From Gammaproteobacteria bacterium (GTDB lineage Bacteria; Pseudomonadota; Gammaproteobacteria; Pseudomonadales; Pseudomonadaceae), in contig JAAZJF010000092.1 of the NCBI GenBank assembly GCA_012800475.1, forward strand, positions 1 to 34,477: a DNA stretch of 34,477 nt, given 5' to 3'. The position numbers and the translations under genes are program-made. Numbering within the stretch: position 1 is the first letter of the stretch; the number at the start of each line of letters is the position of its first letter. Below the pieces are notes generated by a model. It was not told where the DNA came from and did not search any database. It saw only the letters and a list, made by a program, of their open reading frames with translations. Positions 18,122 through 26,409 of this stretch are shown in pieces.

Positions 18122-19849
18122 ATGACCCAAGAAATCGAAAACACTCCAGCAGTTGGTACTTTCGCGACTCTCGACCTTCACCCATCCGTACTTGCAGCGA
18201 TCACTGCAGTGGGTTACGAAGAGCCGTCTCCGATTCAAACTCAGTCCATTCCGTTGATTATGGCTGGCCACGATATGATTGGTCAGGCACAAACCGGTAC
18301 GGGTAAAACCGCTGCGTTTGCATTACCTATTTTGTCGCGTATTGATGCCATGCGTCGTGAAGCTCAGGTGTTGGTTTTAGCACCGACCCGTGAGTTAGCG
18401 CTGCAAGTGGCCACTGCATTTGAAAGCTTTGCGGCACAAATGCCCAGCGTTAACGTTGTGGCTATTTACGGTGGTGCGCCAATGGGTCCACAGTTAAAAG
18501 CCATTCGCAACGGTGCGCAAGTGATTGTCGCAACGCCAGGTCGTTTAGTTGACCACCTGAGCCGTAACGGCGGATTACTGTCGACCATTAAGTTTTTAGT
18601 GCTTGATGAAGCAGATGAAATGCTCAAGCTTGGCTTTATGGATGACTTAGAAGTGATCTTTAATGCCATGCCGGATGAGCGTCAGACTGTATTGTTCTCT
18701 GCCACTTTACCAGCGTCGATTCGCGGCATTGCTGAAAAGCACTTGCGCAATCCTCAGCAGGTAAAAATTGCCAGCAAAACTCAAACTGTTGCGCGTATTG
18801 ATCAAGCTCACTTGATGGTACATGCGGATCAGAAAGTGAATGCTGTATTGCGTTTGCTTGAAGTTGAAGACTTTGATGCGATGATTGGTTTTGTGCGCAC
18901 CAAGCAAGCCACATTAGACATCGCTGCAGCACTTGAAGCTAAAGGCTATAAAGTCGCGGCACTCAATGGTGATATCGCGCAGAATCAACGTGAGCGCGTG
19001 ATTGAGTCCTTGAAAGATGGTCGTTTAAATATCGTGATTGCAACTGACGTTGCTGCGCGTGGTCTTGATGTGCCGCGTATTACTCACGTATTCAATATTG
19101 ATATGCCGTATGACCCTGAGTCGTATGTGCACCGTATTGGTCGTACGGGCCGTGCCGGTCGTGACGGTCGTGCATTATTGTTAGTGACGCCGCGTGAGCG
19201 CCGTATGCTGCAAGTGATTGAGCGTGTGACGGGCCAGAAAGTCGCTGAGATTTTACTGCCGGATGCTAAAGTTATTCTGCAAGCACGTATCCGTCGCTTG
19301 ACGCAAGATTTAGCACCGCGCGTTAAAGATACAGCCAACCAGAATGCTGAGTTGTTAGCGCATTTAACCACTGAGTTAAATTGCAGTGCTGAAGACTTGG
19401 CTTTAGCTTTATTGGCTAAAACCACTGAAGGCCAAGCCTTTACATTGGATGGCGTTGAGCGCGAGCAGCCGGTATTGGCTCCACGTGGTCGCGACAATCG
19501 TGATCGTGATGATCGTGGACGCGGTCGCGGTGAAGGTCGCAACGATCGTGGCGAAGGCCGCGGTGATGGCGCAGGACGTGAGCGTCGTGCACCCTTAGCG
19601 CTCAGTGAAGGTAAAGTACGCTGCCGTACGGCGCTGGGTATCCGTGATGGCGTTGCTGCACGTAACTTACTCGGTGCGATTTTAAATGAAGGCGGTTTGT
19701 CGCGTGATGCGATTGGTCGTATCCAGATTCGTGAAAGCTTCAGCTTGGTTGAATTGCCAGAAGAAGGTTTAGAGCGTTTATTGGGTAAGTTAAAAGACAC
19801 TCGCGTTGCTGGTAAGGCGTTGAAATTGCGTCGTTATCGCGAAGATTAG
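18122..19849 (+). CDS. deaD: DEAD-box ATP-dependent RNA helicase (DeaD/CsdA type)
   Basis: Unwinds RNA duplexes in ribosome assembly and mRNA turnover, often at low temperature. Motifs appear in order: Q motif (GYEEPSPIQ), AQTGTGKT (56-63), PTRELALQ, TPGRL, LDEADEM (161-167), SAT, ATDVAARGLD (307-316) and HRIGRTGRAGR (337-347). An Arg/Gly/Asp-rich linker (455-489) leads to a DbpA-type RNA-binding domain (about 497-572), which separates DeaD from RhlB/RhlE/SrmB. The chosen start gives 575 residues (MTQEIENTPAVGTF) with AAGG about 7 nt upstream. An in-frame ATG at 18062 would add 20 unlikely residues. Two hairpins, the second a strong terminator, follow. Confidence 0.93.
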   Translation: MTQEIENTPAVGTFATLDLHPSVLAAITAVGYEEPSPIQTQSIPLIMAGHDMIGQAQTGTGKTAAFALPILSRIDAMRREAQVLVLAPTRELALQVATAFESFAAQMPSVNVVAIYGGAPMGPQLKAIRNGAQVIVATPGRLVDHLSRNGGLLSTIKFLVLDEADEMLKLGFMDDLEVIFNAMPDERQTVLFSATLPASIRGIAEKHLRNPQQVKIASKTQTVARIDQAHLMVHADQKVNAVLRLLEVEDFDAMIGFVRTKQATLDIAAALEAKGYKVAALNGDIAQNQRERVIESLKDGRLNIVIATDVAARGLDVPRITHVFNIDMPYDPESYVHRIGRTGRAGRDGRALLLVTPRERRMLQVIERVTGQKVAEILLPDAKVILQARIRRLTQDLAPRVKDTANQNAELLAHLTTELNCSAEDLALALLAKTTEGQAFTLDGVEREQPVLAPRGRDNRDRDDRGRGRGEGRNDRGEGRGDGAGRERRAPLALSEGKVRCRTALGIRDGVAARNLLGAILNEGGLSRDAIGRIQIRESFSLVELPEEGLERLLGKLKDTRVAGKALKLRRYRED

Positions 19850-19855
19850 TCGATT

Positions 19856-19879
19856 AGCTTGAGCATAAATGCTTAAGCT
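19856..19879 (+). terminator. First of two hairpins after the helicase gene
   Basis: AGCTTGAGCA pairs with TGCTTAAGCT (one G-T wobble) over a TAAA loop, 6 nt after the stop codon. Only TTTAAAG follows, so alone it is a weak terminator. Confidence 0.45.
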
Positions 19880-19891
19880 TTAAAGACATAT

Positions 19892-19930
19892 AAAAGCCGG
19901 TTCAGCTGCGAAGTTGAACCGGCTTTTTTG
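19892..19930 (+). terminator. Strong Rho-independent terminator after the helicase gene
   Basis: AAAAGCCGGTTCA (19892-19904) pairs perfectly with TGAACCGGCTTTT (19915-19927) over a 10-nt loop and runs into further T residues. Confidence 0.9.
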
Positions 19931-20048
19931 TTTAAATACAGGGTGATACAAGCATGTTAGGCTGTGTCATTGACTGAGGCTTATTTTTTACTATGTGAGC
20001 ATGCTGCAATAGCATGGGTGTTGTTTACGGTGAATAGAGGGGAGGCAA

Positions 20049-20825
20049 GTGACCTTGCGCATATGTATTTTAGAAGCGGATGATCTGCATCCCAGTTTGC
20101 AAGAAACCTATCTAGGGTTTGGTGACATGTTTAAGCGGTTGTTTTATGCCCAAGACACAACACTGCAGTTGCACGTCTTTAATGTTGTGCGCGGTGAGTA
20201 CCCTGCGCAAGATCAGCACTTTGATGCGTATTTAGTTACCGGCAGCAAAGCGGATTCATTTGCCAATGATCCTTGGATAGTGACTTTGCGTACATATTTG
20301 CAAGAGCGCTTTGCATGCGGTGATGTGTTGCTGGGGATTTGTTTTGGGCATCAGATTTTAGCCTTAGCTTTGGGTGGTGATACTCAGCGTTCAGATAAAG
20401 GTTGGGGTTTGGGTGTACACAACTACCGTTTACAAGCTAAGCCACACTGGTTGGAACATGAGTTGGATCACTTTCAGTTGCTGGTCAGTCACCGTGATCA
20501 AGTGATCGGGTTGCCTGAAGGTGCGCACGTATTAGCCAGTAATGAGTTTTGTGAGCATGCAGCTTTTATAGTGGGTGAGCAGGTGCTGTGCTTTCAAGGT
20601 CATCCTGAGTTCACTGCTGATTTTTCTCGTGCTTTATTACAACTCAGAGAGTCGATGTATTGCCCGCAAGAGTACAGCGCAGCGTGCCAGAGTTTAGCCG
20701 ATAGGCACGATGGCGCTTTAGTGACACGCTGGATGCTCAGCTTTATTAAAGCAGCGCACAATCAGCGTAATGCGGCCATGACAGGCTTGAACTCCATGCA
20801 AAGAGCGTCGATATGCTTGGCTTAA
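20049..20825 (+). CDS. Class I glutamine amidotransferase domain protein
   Basis: A free-standing GATase1 domain of 258 residues that should release ammonia from glutamine or act on a gamma-glutamyl substrate. The nucleophile Cys98 is in GICFGHQ and the catalytic His185/Glu187 in GHPEF, so the triad is intact. It resembles the GuaA N-terminal domain and the YfeJ-like proteins, but no synthase domain is attached and the substrate is unknown. It starts at GTG 20049, backed by GGGGAGG 4-11 nt upstream. The 3' end overlaps rmuC by 13 nt, so translation of the two is probably coupled. Confidence 0.87.
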   Translation: MTLRICILEADDLHPSLQETYLGFGDMFKRLFYAQDTTLQLHVFNVVRGEYPAQDQHFDAYLVTGSKADSFANDPWIVTLRTYLQERFACGDVLLGICFGHQILALALGGDTQRSDKGWGLGVHNYRLQAKPHWLEHELDHFQLLVSHRDQVIGLPEGAHVLASNEFCEHAAFIVGEQVLCFQGHPEFTADFSRALLQLRESMYCPQEYSAACQSLADRHDGALVTRWMLSFIKAAHNQRNAAMTGLNSMQRASICLA

Positions 20826-22357
20826 CAGGGCTTGAATGGGCGCAATTTGTCGCGCCGGTCTTGTTGGGTATCGGTGTGCTGGGCGCTGCAGTAGGGCAAT
20901 TTGTGCGTGGGCAACGCTTAGCGCAGCAGCTGGCTGAGCAACAAAGCGTTTTGATGCAGGCACAGCAGCAACTGCATGAACAAGACACTGAGTTGCAAGT
21001 ATTGGGCAGTCAGCAAGATCAACTCTATGAACAACTCAAGCAGCGTGAAGCCGATGTACAGCAGCTGAAAAATGAACACACTCAGATGCATGCGCAGCTG
21101 CTGCACAGCCGCGGAACCGCGGATGCTGCGCAGGCCAGCTACACTGAGATTAAGCAGCAGCGACACAGTCGTGAGCAGGCGTTGCAGCAACTGCAAGCGC
21201 AACATACTGAGTTGCAGCAACAGTACCAGCAGTTGCAACAAGATTTTAGATCCTTGCAGGGTTTAAGTGCCCAGAAGGAGCAGCATTTGCTTGAGCAGCA
21301 GCAGTTGCTTAAAGACAGTCGTGAGCAATTAAAGCTTGAGTTTGAACAGCTTGCTACACAGATTTTTGAAGCGCGCGGGCAGTCATTAACACACAGTAGT
21401 CAGCAGTCATTGGAAGCGATGTTAAAGCCGTTTCGTGAGCAGATTGATAGTTTTCGCCAGAAAGTTGAAGACATTCATCATAAAGATGTGCAGCAGCAAG
21501 CCTCCTTGCAACAGCAATTATTACAGCTCAAAGATCTCAATCAGCAAATCACGCAAGAAGCGCATGAGTTAAGTCGAGCATTGCGTGGACAGACCAAAAC
21601 TCAAGGTCATTGGGGTGAGTTGATTTTAGAAAATGTCTTGCAGCGAGCCGGCTTAGAGTTGGGTAAGGATTTTGCACGCGAAGTCAGTTTCAATACCAGC
21701 GAAGGGCGTAAGCGTCCTGATGCTATTGTGTATTTACCGCAAAATAAACACTTGATTATCGATGCTAAAGTTTCGCTCAATGCCTATTTGCGCTATGTCA
21801 ATACAGATGATGAGCGTGTGCGCGCGCAGGCGCTAAGTGAGCATGTCAGTGCATTTTCAGCGCGTGTAGCTGAATTGGCTGAGCGTGATTATGCGGCTCT
21901 GCCGGGTTTAAATGCACCGGATATGGTGTTTATGTTTGTACCCATAGAGTCGGCTTTTGCCGATGCTGTGCGTGCTGATGATACTTTGTTGCAGCGTGCG
22001 ATTGAGCAAAATATTTTAATTGCTACGCCCAGTACCTTGTTGGCAAGTTTGACTGTGGTACGCCAGTTATGGCGTTTTGAGGAGCAAAGTCGCAGCACGG
22101 CTGAACTGGCTGAGCGCGCCAGTAAAGTGTATGACAAATTGCGAATCTTTTTGGGCAGCATGGATGGTATTGGTCAGAGTTTGGATCGTGCTCAAGAGGC
22201 GTATCGCAAAGCCTGTGATCAGCTGGTCAATGGTCGAGGTAACTTGATTAAGCAGGCGAGTGATTTTCAGCAGTTGGGTGTCGCGGTCAAAACCGAAATT
22301 GCTGAGCAATGGCAAGACCGCGCACGCTTGGAGTTAACGCATACTGAACAGGATTAA
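20813..22357 (+). CDS. rmuC: RmuC family putative DNA recombination protein
   Basis: RmuC limits inversions at short inverted repeats in E. coli and is linked to defence nucleases in some genomes. The 514-residue protein has one N-terminal membrane anchor (about 8-29), a long Gln-rich coiled coil (about 30-255) and the RmuC domain (about 260-470). In that domain RPDAIVYLP and LIIDAKVSLNAY (Asp303, Asp317, Lys319) look like the PD-(D/E)xK nuclease core of the family. Its ATG lies inside the end of the amidotransferase gene (13-nt overlap). Its stop shares 3 nt with the stop of the convergent DUF2489-like gene, and there is no terminator hairpin between them. Confidence 0.93.
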   Translation: MLGLTGLEWAQFVAPVLLGIGVLGAAVGQFVRGQRLAQQLAEQQSVLMQAQQQLHEQDTELQVLGSQQDQLYEQLKQREADVQQLKNEHTQMHAQLLHSRGTADAAQASYTEIKQQRHSREQALQQLQAQHTELQQQYQQLQQDFRSLQGLSAQKEQHLLEQQQLLKDSREQLKLEFEQLATQIFEARGQSLTHSSQQSLEAMLKPFREQIDSFRQKVEDIHHKDVQQQASLQQQLLQLKDLNQQITQEAHELSRALRGQTKTQGHWGELILENVLQRAGLELGKDFAREVSFNTSEGRKRPDAIVYLPQNKHLIIDAKVSLNAYLRYVNTDDERVRAQALSEHVSAFSARVAELAERDYAALPGLNAPDMVFMFVPIESAFADAVRADDTLLQRAIEQNILIATPSTLLASLTVVRQLWRFEEQSRSTAELAERASKVYDKLRIFLGSMDGIGQSLDRAQEAYRKACDQLVNGRGNLIKQASDFQQLGVAVKTEIAEQWQDRARLELTHTEQD

Positions 22358-22782
22358 CTGTTGAGATGCTTGAGTAGCTGTTGTACTGCGCTGATTGAGT
22401 CCTTTTTATGCCGCAGCTCTAACTCATTAAGTTGCTGCATAAAGGGTTGTTTTTCAGCTGAGCTGAGCGCGCGCCATGCATCATGTGTGGGGATGTGTTG
22501 TGTGGCGCTAAACACTTTCTGTAAGACTTGATAGTCTGCGTGCATGGTCATATCAGCATCGTAGTGATCAAGAATCACTTTGATCCGAATACAACCTTCA
22601 GCCCAAGGCATTTGTTCAGTTAAAAAACCATTGGCCAATACGATTAAATCGTCACGACGTTGACGCTTTTGTTGCGCTTGACGTGCTTGCTCTAGGCGTT
22701 GAGCTTGCCATACGCGACGCCATAACAGCGTTGCGTATCCTGCTAAGCCAATAACGCAGACGGTCGCTACAATAAGCCACAT
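22354..22782 (-). CDS. DUF2489-like membrane-anchored protein
   Basis: A 142-residue protein from ATG 22782: an N-terminal membrane segment (MWLIVATVCVIGLAGYATLL), then a basic, Gln/Arg-rich coil (about 22-46) and a cytoplasmic helical domain containing EGCIRIKVILDHYD. It resembles DUF2489 proteins of gammaproteobacteria by pattern, and the function is unknown. The frame is open upstream to ATG 22857, but that would overlap the SEC-C gene by 56 nt, so the internal ATG just after the SEC-C stop is preferred. In-frame GTG codons between are also possible, and no strong Shine-Dalgarno marks any of them. It is the last gene of a three-gene cluster. Confidence 0.65.
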   Translation of the reverse strand: MWLIVATVCVIGLAGYATLLWRRVWQAQRLEQARQAQQKRQRRDDLIVLANGFLTEQMPWAEGCIRIKVILDHYDADMTMHADYQVLQKVFSATQHIPTHDAWRALSSAEKQPFMQQLNELELRHKKDSISAVQQLLKHLNS

Positions 22783-22801
22783 ACTTGAAGATGTCTGCAC
22801 G

Positions 22802-22996
22802 TTAGGCACCGTGACATTTTTTGTACTTTTTCTCACTGCCACAAGGGCATGGATCATTACGGCCTACCGTTTTTAACGGGTTGCGTACGGGTTCGTGATG
22901 ACCATGATTGCAATGCGGACCATGCACATGAGGCGTAGGCTCTTGGGGGTGGTCGTGATTGCAGTCGGGGCCGTGAACGTGTTCTGTAGAAGACAT
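22802..22996 (-). CDS. His-rich SEC-C motif protein
   Basis: A 64-residue protein ending in a complete SEC-C zinc motif (DPCPCGSEKKYKKCHG, Cys50/Cys52/Cys61/His62), as at the SecA C-terminus. The N-terminal half has two copies of a His/Cys element: HVHGPDCNH (7-15) and HVHGPHCNH (23-31). Ten histidines and two cysteines there suggest metal binding, which is inference. SEC-C motifs bind zinc and in SecA contact SecB and ribosomes. It starts 5 nt after the stop of the lipoprotein gene, and the next gene begins about 20 nt after its stop, so the three are probably one transcript. Small but convincing. Confidence 0.85.
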   Translation of the reverse strand: MSSTEHVHGPDCNHDHPQEPTPHVHGPHCNHGHHEPVRNPLKTVGRNDPCPCGSEKKYKKCHGA

Positions 22997-23001
22997 AGTA
23001 G

Positions 23002-23499
23002 TTACTCGCGAATATAGTCGCCGGGAATGATATCACCGTGGCGCAGAATATTGATTTTTTTACCCAATAAAAGACCTGTACTTACATCAGCATGCAAAGC
23101 GTAATGAATAGGCTGGTCTGGTTTTTCCAGCATACGCATAATTACTTTCATGTGCCGCCACAAATTGGTGTGTACAGGTATTTTAAAATAGGCATATGAG
23201 TTGCCAGGCACCGTCAACCATTGATTATTGGTACCGGTCGCCAGTGGCGTGTCATTGAGCATGACGCGGTAATTGATACTGCGCATGGGAAGGCTTTTTG
23301 AGTTGGGGTTATCAATGCGAAAGTGCAGTACAAATTGTTGCTCAAGCAGTTTGGCGTGAATAAGTTCAACATCAACTAACTGTATATCAGGCGTTTTAAA
23401 ACTACTGCCGACCCATGTTGAACAGCCGCTGAGTGCGCTCAATAGACTCAATAATAGTAACAGTGCCGGTGTTTTTCTTGTGGACACTAAATAGCTCAT
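23002..23499 (-). CDS. LEA14/WHy-domain lipoprotein
   Basis: A 165-residue predicted lipoprotein: basic start (MSYLVSTRKT), hydrophobic stretch and lipobox LSGC with Cys26. The mature part resembles the late-embryogenesis-abundant group 2 (WHy) fold: VELIHAKLLEQQFVLHFRIDNPN followed after a gap by a second beta half (NQWLTVPGNS). Bacterial members are envelope proteins of unknown role, some linked to desiccation or stress. ATG 23499 is chosen over the upstream in-frame ATG 23547 because GGAG lies 7 nt before it and it gives a proper signal sequence. It is first in the cluster with the SEC-C and DUF2489-like genes. Confidence 0.8.
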   Translation of the reverse strand: MSYLVSTRKTPALLLLLSLLSALSGCSTWVGSSFKTPDIQLVDVELIHAKLLEQQFVLHFRIDNPNSKSLPMRSINYRVMLNDTPLATGTNNQWLTVPGNSYAYFKIPVHTNLWRHMKVIMRMLEKPDQPIHYALHADVSTGLLLGKKINILRHGDIIPGDYIRE

Positions 23500-23670
23500 C
23501 GATGAACTCCAAATTGTGCGGCAATACAACACGTCAATATTAAACAAAATACATTGTTAACCATGCACAGTGCCTGTTTATGCGCTGGATATCAATTAAA
23601 TTGCGCTGCCTATCATTCTTGATAGTGCGGGGGTTATGCAATGCTTGCTAGAGGTGTGATTGAATTTTAT

Positions 23671-24141
23671 TTAAATGTAAGGCGCGCAGCATTTTTTAAA
23701 TTTTAAACCACTTGAACATGGGCACACAGCATTGCGCTCAGCTCGCAAAGGGACATTGGGATCATAAAAATACCATTGCTGCGCGGGTTTAATAAAGAGC
23801 GAAGTTTCGTGATGCTGGTGGCGTCCCTGGGCATCTTCCCAGTGCGCAATAAACTCAACATAAGCGTGGCGTTGATCATCTGCCAGTGTGCTGCGCAGGA
23901 CCTCTAAGCCACGCCACTGACTATTACGGCTCCAGTGTGCGATGCCTTCTAAGTCAAGTTGAGCTTGTTGGGCGGGCAGGGTGGTGGCCTGAATAAAGGC
24001 AATATCATGCTTGACGTAAGCGCTGTACCGCGCGCGCATTAAGGTCTGTGCAGTGTCAGCGTGTTGGCCTAAATGGTATGGCTCACAACAGGCGTTGTAG
24101 CTTGTATCGCTAGTGCATGGGCAGGTTGAAATAACAGTCAT
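23671..24141 (-). CDS. ychJ: YchJ/UPF0225 family SEC-C protein
   Basis: A 156-residue protein with two SEC-C-like metal motifs flanking an NTF2-like middle domain: N-terminal CPCTSDTSYNACCEPYH (from Cys7) and C-terminal CPCSSGLKFKKCCAPYI (140-156). The middle has ARYSAYVKHDIAFIQ and RHAYVEFIAHW, typical of the family, whose function is unknown. The frame is open to ATG 24264, but the family N-terminus and the dinG promoter region argue for ATG 24141. It is divergent from dinG (94 nt). It is the second SEC-C protein within 1.3 kb. Confidence 0.87.
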   Translation of the reverse strand: MTVISTCPCTSDTSYNACCEPYHLGQHADTAQTLMRARYSAYVKHDIAFIQATTLPAQQAQLDLEGIAHWSRNSQWRGLEVLRSTLADDQRHAYVEFIAHWEDAQGRHQHHETSLFIKPAQQWYFYDPNVPLRAERNAVCPCSSGLKFKKCCAPYI

Positions 24142-24199
24142 CAGTAATCCATAGAGCAGAAAACGTTTAAGCAGGCTATTATACGTCCAATAATGAACA

Positions 24200-24215
24200 C
24201 TGAACAAACGTACAG
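24200..24215 (+). promoter_or_regulatory. Candidate LexA (SOS) box upstream of dinG
   Basis: CTGAACAAACGTACAG fits CTG-N10-CAG exactly and matches 11 of 16 positions of the ideal CTGTATATATATACAG. It ends 20 nt before the dinG ATG, just downstream of a possible -10 (TATTAT, 24177-24182). dinG is a LexA target in E. coli. The central AT character is only partial. Confidence 0.5.
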
Positions 24216-24235
24216 TTCGACAAAGTGGATAGAGC

Positions 24236-26380
24236 ATGCTGAGCGATGAATTAAAAAAAACCATTCAAGGCGCATACACACGCTTTTTAGAGGCTAAAGG
24301 ACTTAAAGCACGCTACGGGCAGCGCTTAATGATTGCTGAAGTTGCGAAGGTTTTAGGAACTATTGCAGTGGATGAAGAAGGTAAGCGTGCTGGTGATCCC
24401 GCCGTGGTGGCTATTGAAGCAGGAACGGGGACAGGTAAAACAGTCGCTTACAGCCTAGCGGCCATTCCTGTTGCGCGTGCCGCCGGTAAGCGCTTGGTGA
24501 TTGCCACTGCGACTGTGGCACTGCAAGAGCAAATTGTGGATAAAGATTTACCCGATATTATTAAAAATAGTGGCCTGCACTTCACCTATGCTTTGGCTAA
24601 AGGTCGTGGGCGCTATTTATGCTTATCAAAACTCGATGCTTTGTCGCAGCATGGTGAAGCAGAGCAGGCCACCGCGCAGTTGTTTGCCGATGAAGGCTTT
24701 AATATTGCGGTGGATAGCGACAGCGAAAAACTTTTTAGCGACATGATTAATAAATTAGCCAGTAACCGTTGGGACGGTGATCGCGATGCTTGGCCGACCG
24801 TGCTGGAAGATAGCACGTGGTCACAAGTGACCACGGACCATACGCAGTGCACAGGCCGTCATTGCGCTAATTTTCAGCAGTGTGCGTTTTATAAAGCACG
24901 CGAAGGTATGACCAAAGTGGATGTGATTGTGACCAATCACGATATGGTTTTGGCGGATTTAGCCTTGGGTGGTGGGGCCGTGCTGCCTGATCCGCGTGAA
25001 ACGATCTATGTCTTTGATGAAGGCCATCATTTGCCCGATAAAGCCATTAATCATTTTGCGCATTTTACCCGCTTGCGTTCCACCGCTGACTGGTTGGGGC
25101 AAGTTGAAAAAAACATCACGCGCTTATTGGCTCAGAATCCCTTACCCGGCGATTTTGGACGTCTACTCGACCCCGTGCCGGAGCTAGCTAAGGGGTTGCG
25201 CACCCAGATGCAGTTTATGTTTACCTTATGTGAGCAAATTGCTGAGTTTCGTCCGAACACCGATCCTGATAGTTACGATAAGCCGCGCTATCGTTTTGTC
25301 GGTGGCGTGATCCCTAAGGAATTGGGTGAGCTGGGGGTTGATTTGAAAAAAGAATGCATTCGGCTGACGGATATTTTCACTCGCGTGACAGATTTGTTAA
25401 AAAAAGCGATGGATGGTGAGCCAGGGTTGGGTGTACCGAGCCAGCAGGCCGAAGAGTGGTACCCGTTATTTGGTAGCTTGCAGGCTCGCGCCGATGCGAA
25501 TCAGGAGTTATGGACCGCTTTTACTGCTGAAGATCCAGAAGAAAGCCCGCCGATGGCGCGTTGGTTGTCATTGGCTGACAGCGGTGGCGCTTTTGATATT
25601 GAAGTCAATGCCAGTCCGATTTTAGCCGCACAAACCTTGCGTCGACATTTATGGAATGTCGCTCACGGTGCTTTAGTGACATCAGCAACCTTAACGGCAT
25701 TAGGGAAGTTTGATCGCTTTAATATGCGTGCAGGTTTACCCTTTGAAGCCAAGAAAGCGGTAGTGCCGAGTCCGTTTAAATATGCCGAAGCTGGGGTGCT
25801 ACGCGTACCTGATTTGCGGGCTGACCCGCGTGATGCAGATGCTCATACGCAGGCTATTGTGCGCGAGTTACCGACGATCTTAGAGGGTGCGCAAGGCAGT
25901 TTAGTCTTGTTTTCTTCACGCCGACAGATGCAGGATGTATTTGAGGCTGTAGATCGCGAATGGCGCAAGCGTGTATTAATACAAGGCAGCTTGTCACGTC
26001 AAGAAACCTTAGCCAAACATAAAGCTCAGATTGATAAAGGTGAAATCAGTGTACTGTTTGGTTTAGCCAGCTTTGCTGAAGGGATCGACTTACCCGGTGC
26101 TTATTGTCAGCATGTGGTGATTGCCAAAATTCCTTTTGCAGTGCCAGATGATCCAGTTGAAGCTGCATTATCGGAATGGATTGAAGCGCGTGGCGGAAAT
26201 CCGTTTATGGAAATTGCCGTGCCGGATGCGTCATTGCGTTTAATACAGGCTTGCGGGCGTTTACTGCGCAATGAGCAAGACACCGGTAGCGTGACCTTGC
26301 TCGATCGGCGCTTAGTGACGCAAAGGTATGGCAAAGCTATTTTAAATTCTTTGCCGCCTTTTCGTCGTGAAATTGATTAA
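24236..26380 (+). CDS. dinG: ATP-dependent DNA helicase DinG (XPD-like, iron-sulfur)
   Basis: A 5'-3' superfamily 2 helicase that unwinds R-loops, D-loops and forked DNA, induced by damage in E. coli. The 714-residue protein has Walker A EAGTGTGKT (61-69), the four cysteines of a 4Fe-4S cluster (Cys129, Cys205, Cys210, Cys216) and the DEAH-like box DEGHH (261-265). Motifs VTSATL, FASFAEGIDLPG-type (here LASFAEGIDLPG) and QACGRLLR follow. The start MLSDELKKTIQGAY matches the family. Its Shine-Dalgarno is weak. It is divergent from ychJ, with a candidate LexA box just upstream. The next gene follows 29 nt after its stop. Confidence 0.94.
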   Translation: MLSDELKKTIQGAYTRFLEAKGLKARYGQRLMIAEVAKVLGTIAVDEEGKRAGDPAVVAIEAGTGTGKTVAYSLAAIPVARAAGKRLVIATATVALQEQIVDKDLPDIIKNSGLHFTYALAKGRGRYLCLSKLDALSQHGEAEQATAQLFADEGFNIAVDSDSEKLFSDMINKLASNRWDGDRDAWPTVLEDSTWSQVTTDHTQCTGRHCANFQQCAFYKAREGMTKVDVIVTNHDMVLADLALGGGAVLPDPRETIYVFDEGHHLPDKAINHFAHFTRLRSTADWLGQVEKNITRLLAQNPLPGDFGRLLDPVPELAKGLRTQMQFMFTLCEQIAEFRPNTDPDSYDKPRYRFVGGVIPKELGELGVDLKKECIRLTDIFTRVTDLLKKAMDGEPGLGVPSQQAEEWYPLFGSLQARADANQELWTAFTAEDPEESPPMARWLSLADSGGAFDIEVNASPILAAQTLRRHLWNVAHGALVTSATLTALGKFDRFNMRAGLPFEAKKAVVPSPFKYAEAGVLRVPDLRADPRDADAHTQAIVRELPTILEGAQGSLVLFSSRRQMQDVFEAVDREWRKRVLIQGSLSRQETLAKHKAQIDKGEISVLFGLASFAEGIDLPGAYCQHVVIAKIPFAVPDDPVEAALSEWIEARGGNPFMEIAVPDASLRLIQACGRLLRNEQDTGSVTLLDRRLVTQRYGKAILNSLPPFRREID

Positions 26381-26409
26381 AGACGTACTCATTAGAAACA
26401 GAGGTTGGT

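Noticed and set aside
19084..19800. 238-codon - strand frame, rich in Arg/Ser/Pro
   Set aside because: It is the complement of the Arg/Gly-rich helicase C-terminal part; its low-complexity product reflects the biased codons of deaD.
20918..21266. CAG/CAA-rich repeats within rmuC considered as a DNA repeat array
   Set aside because: They encode the Gln-rich coiled coil of RmuC; no regular unit length is present.
22783..22857. Upstream 25-residue extension of the DUF2489-like protein
   Set aside because: It would overlap the SEC-C gene by 56 nt and delay the membrane anchor; the ATG at 22782 starts exactly at the membrane segment.
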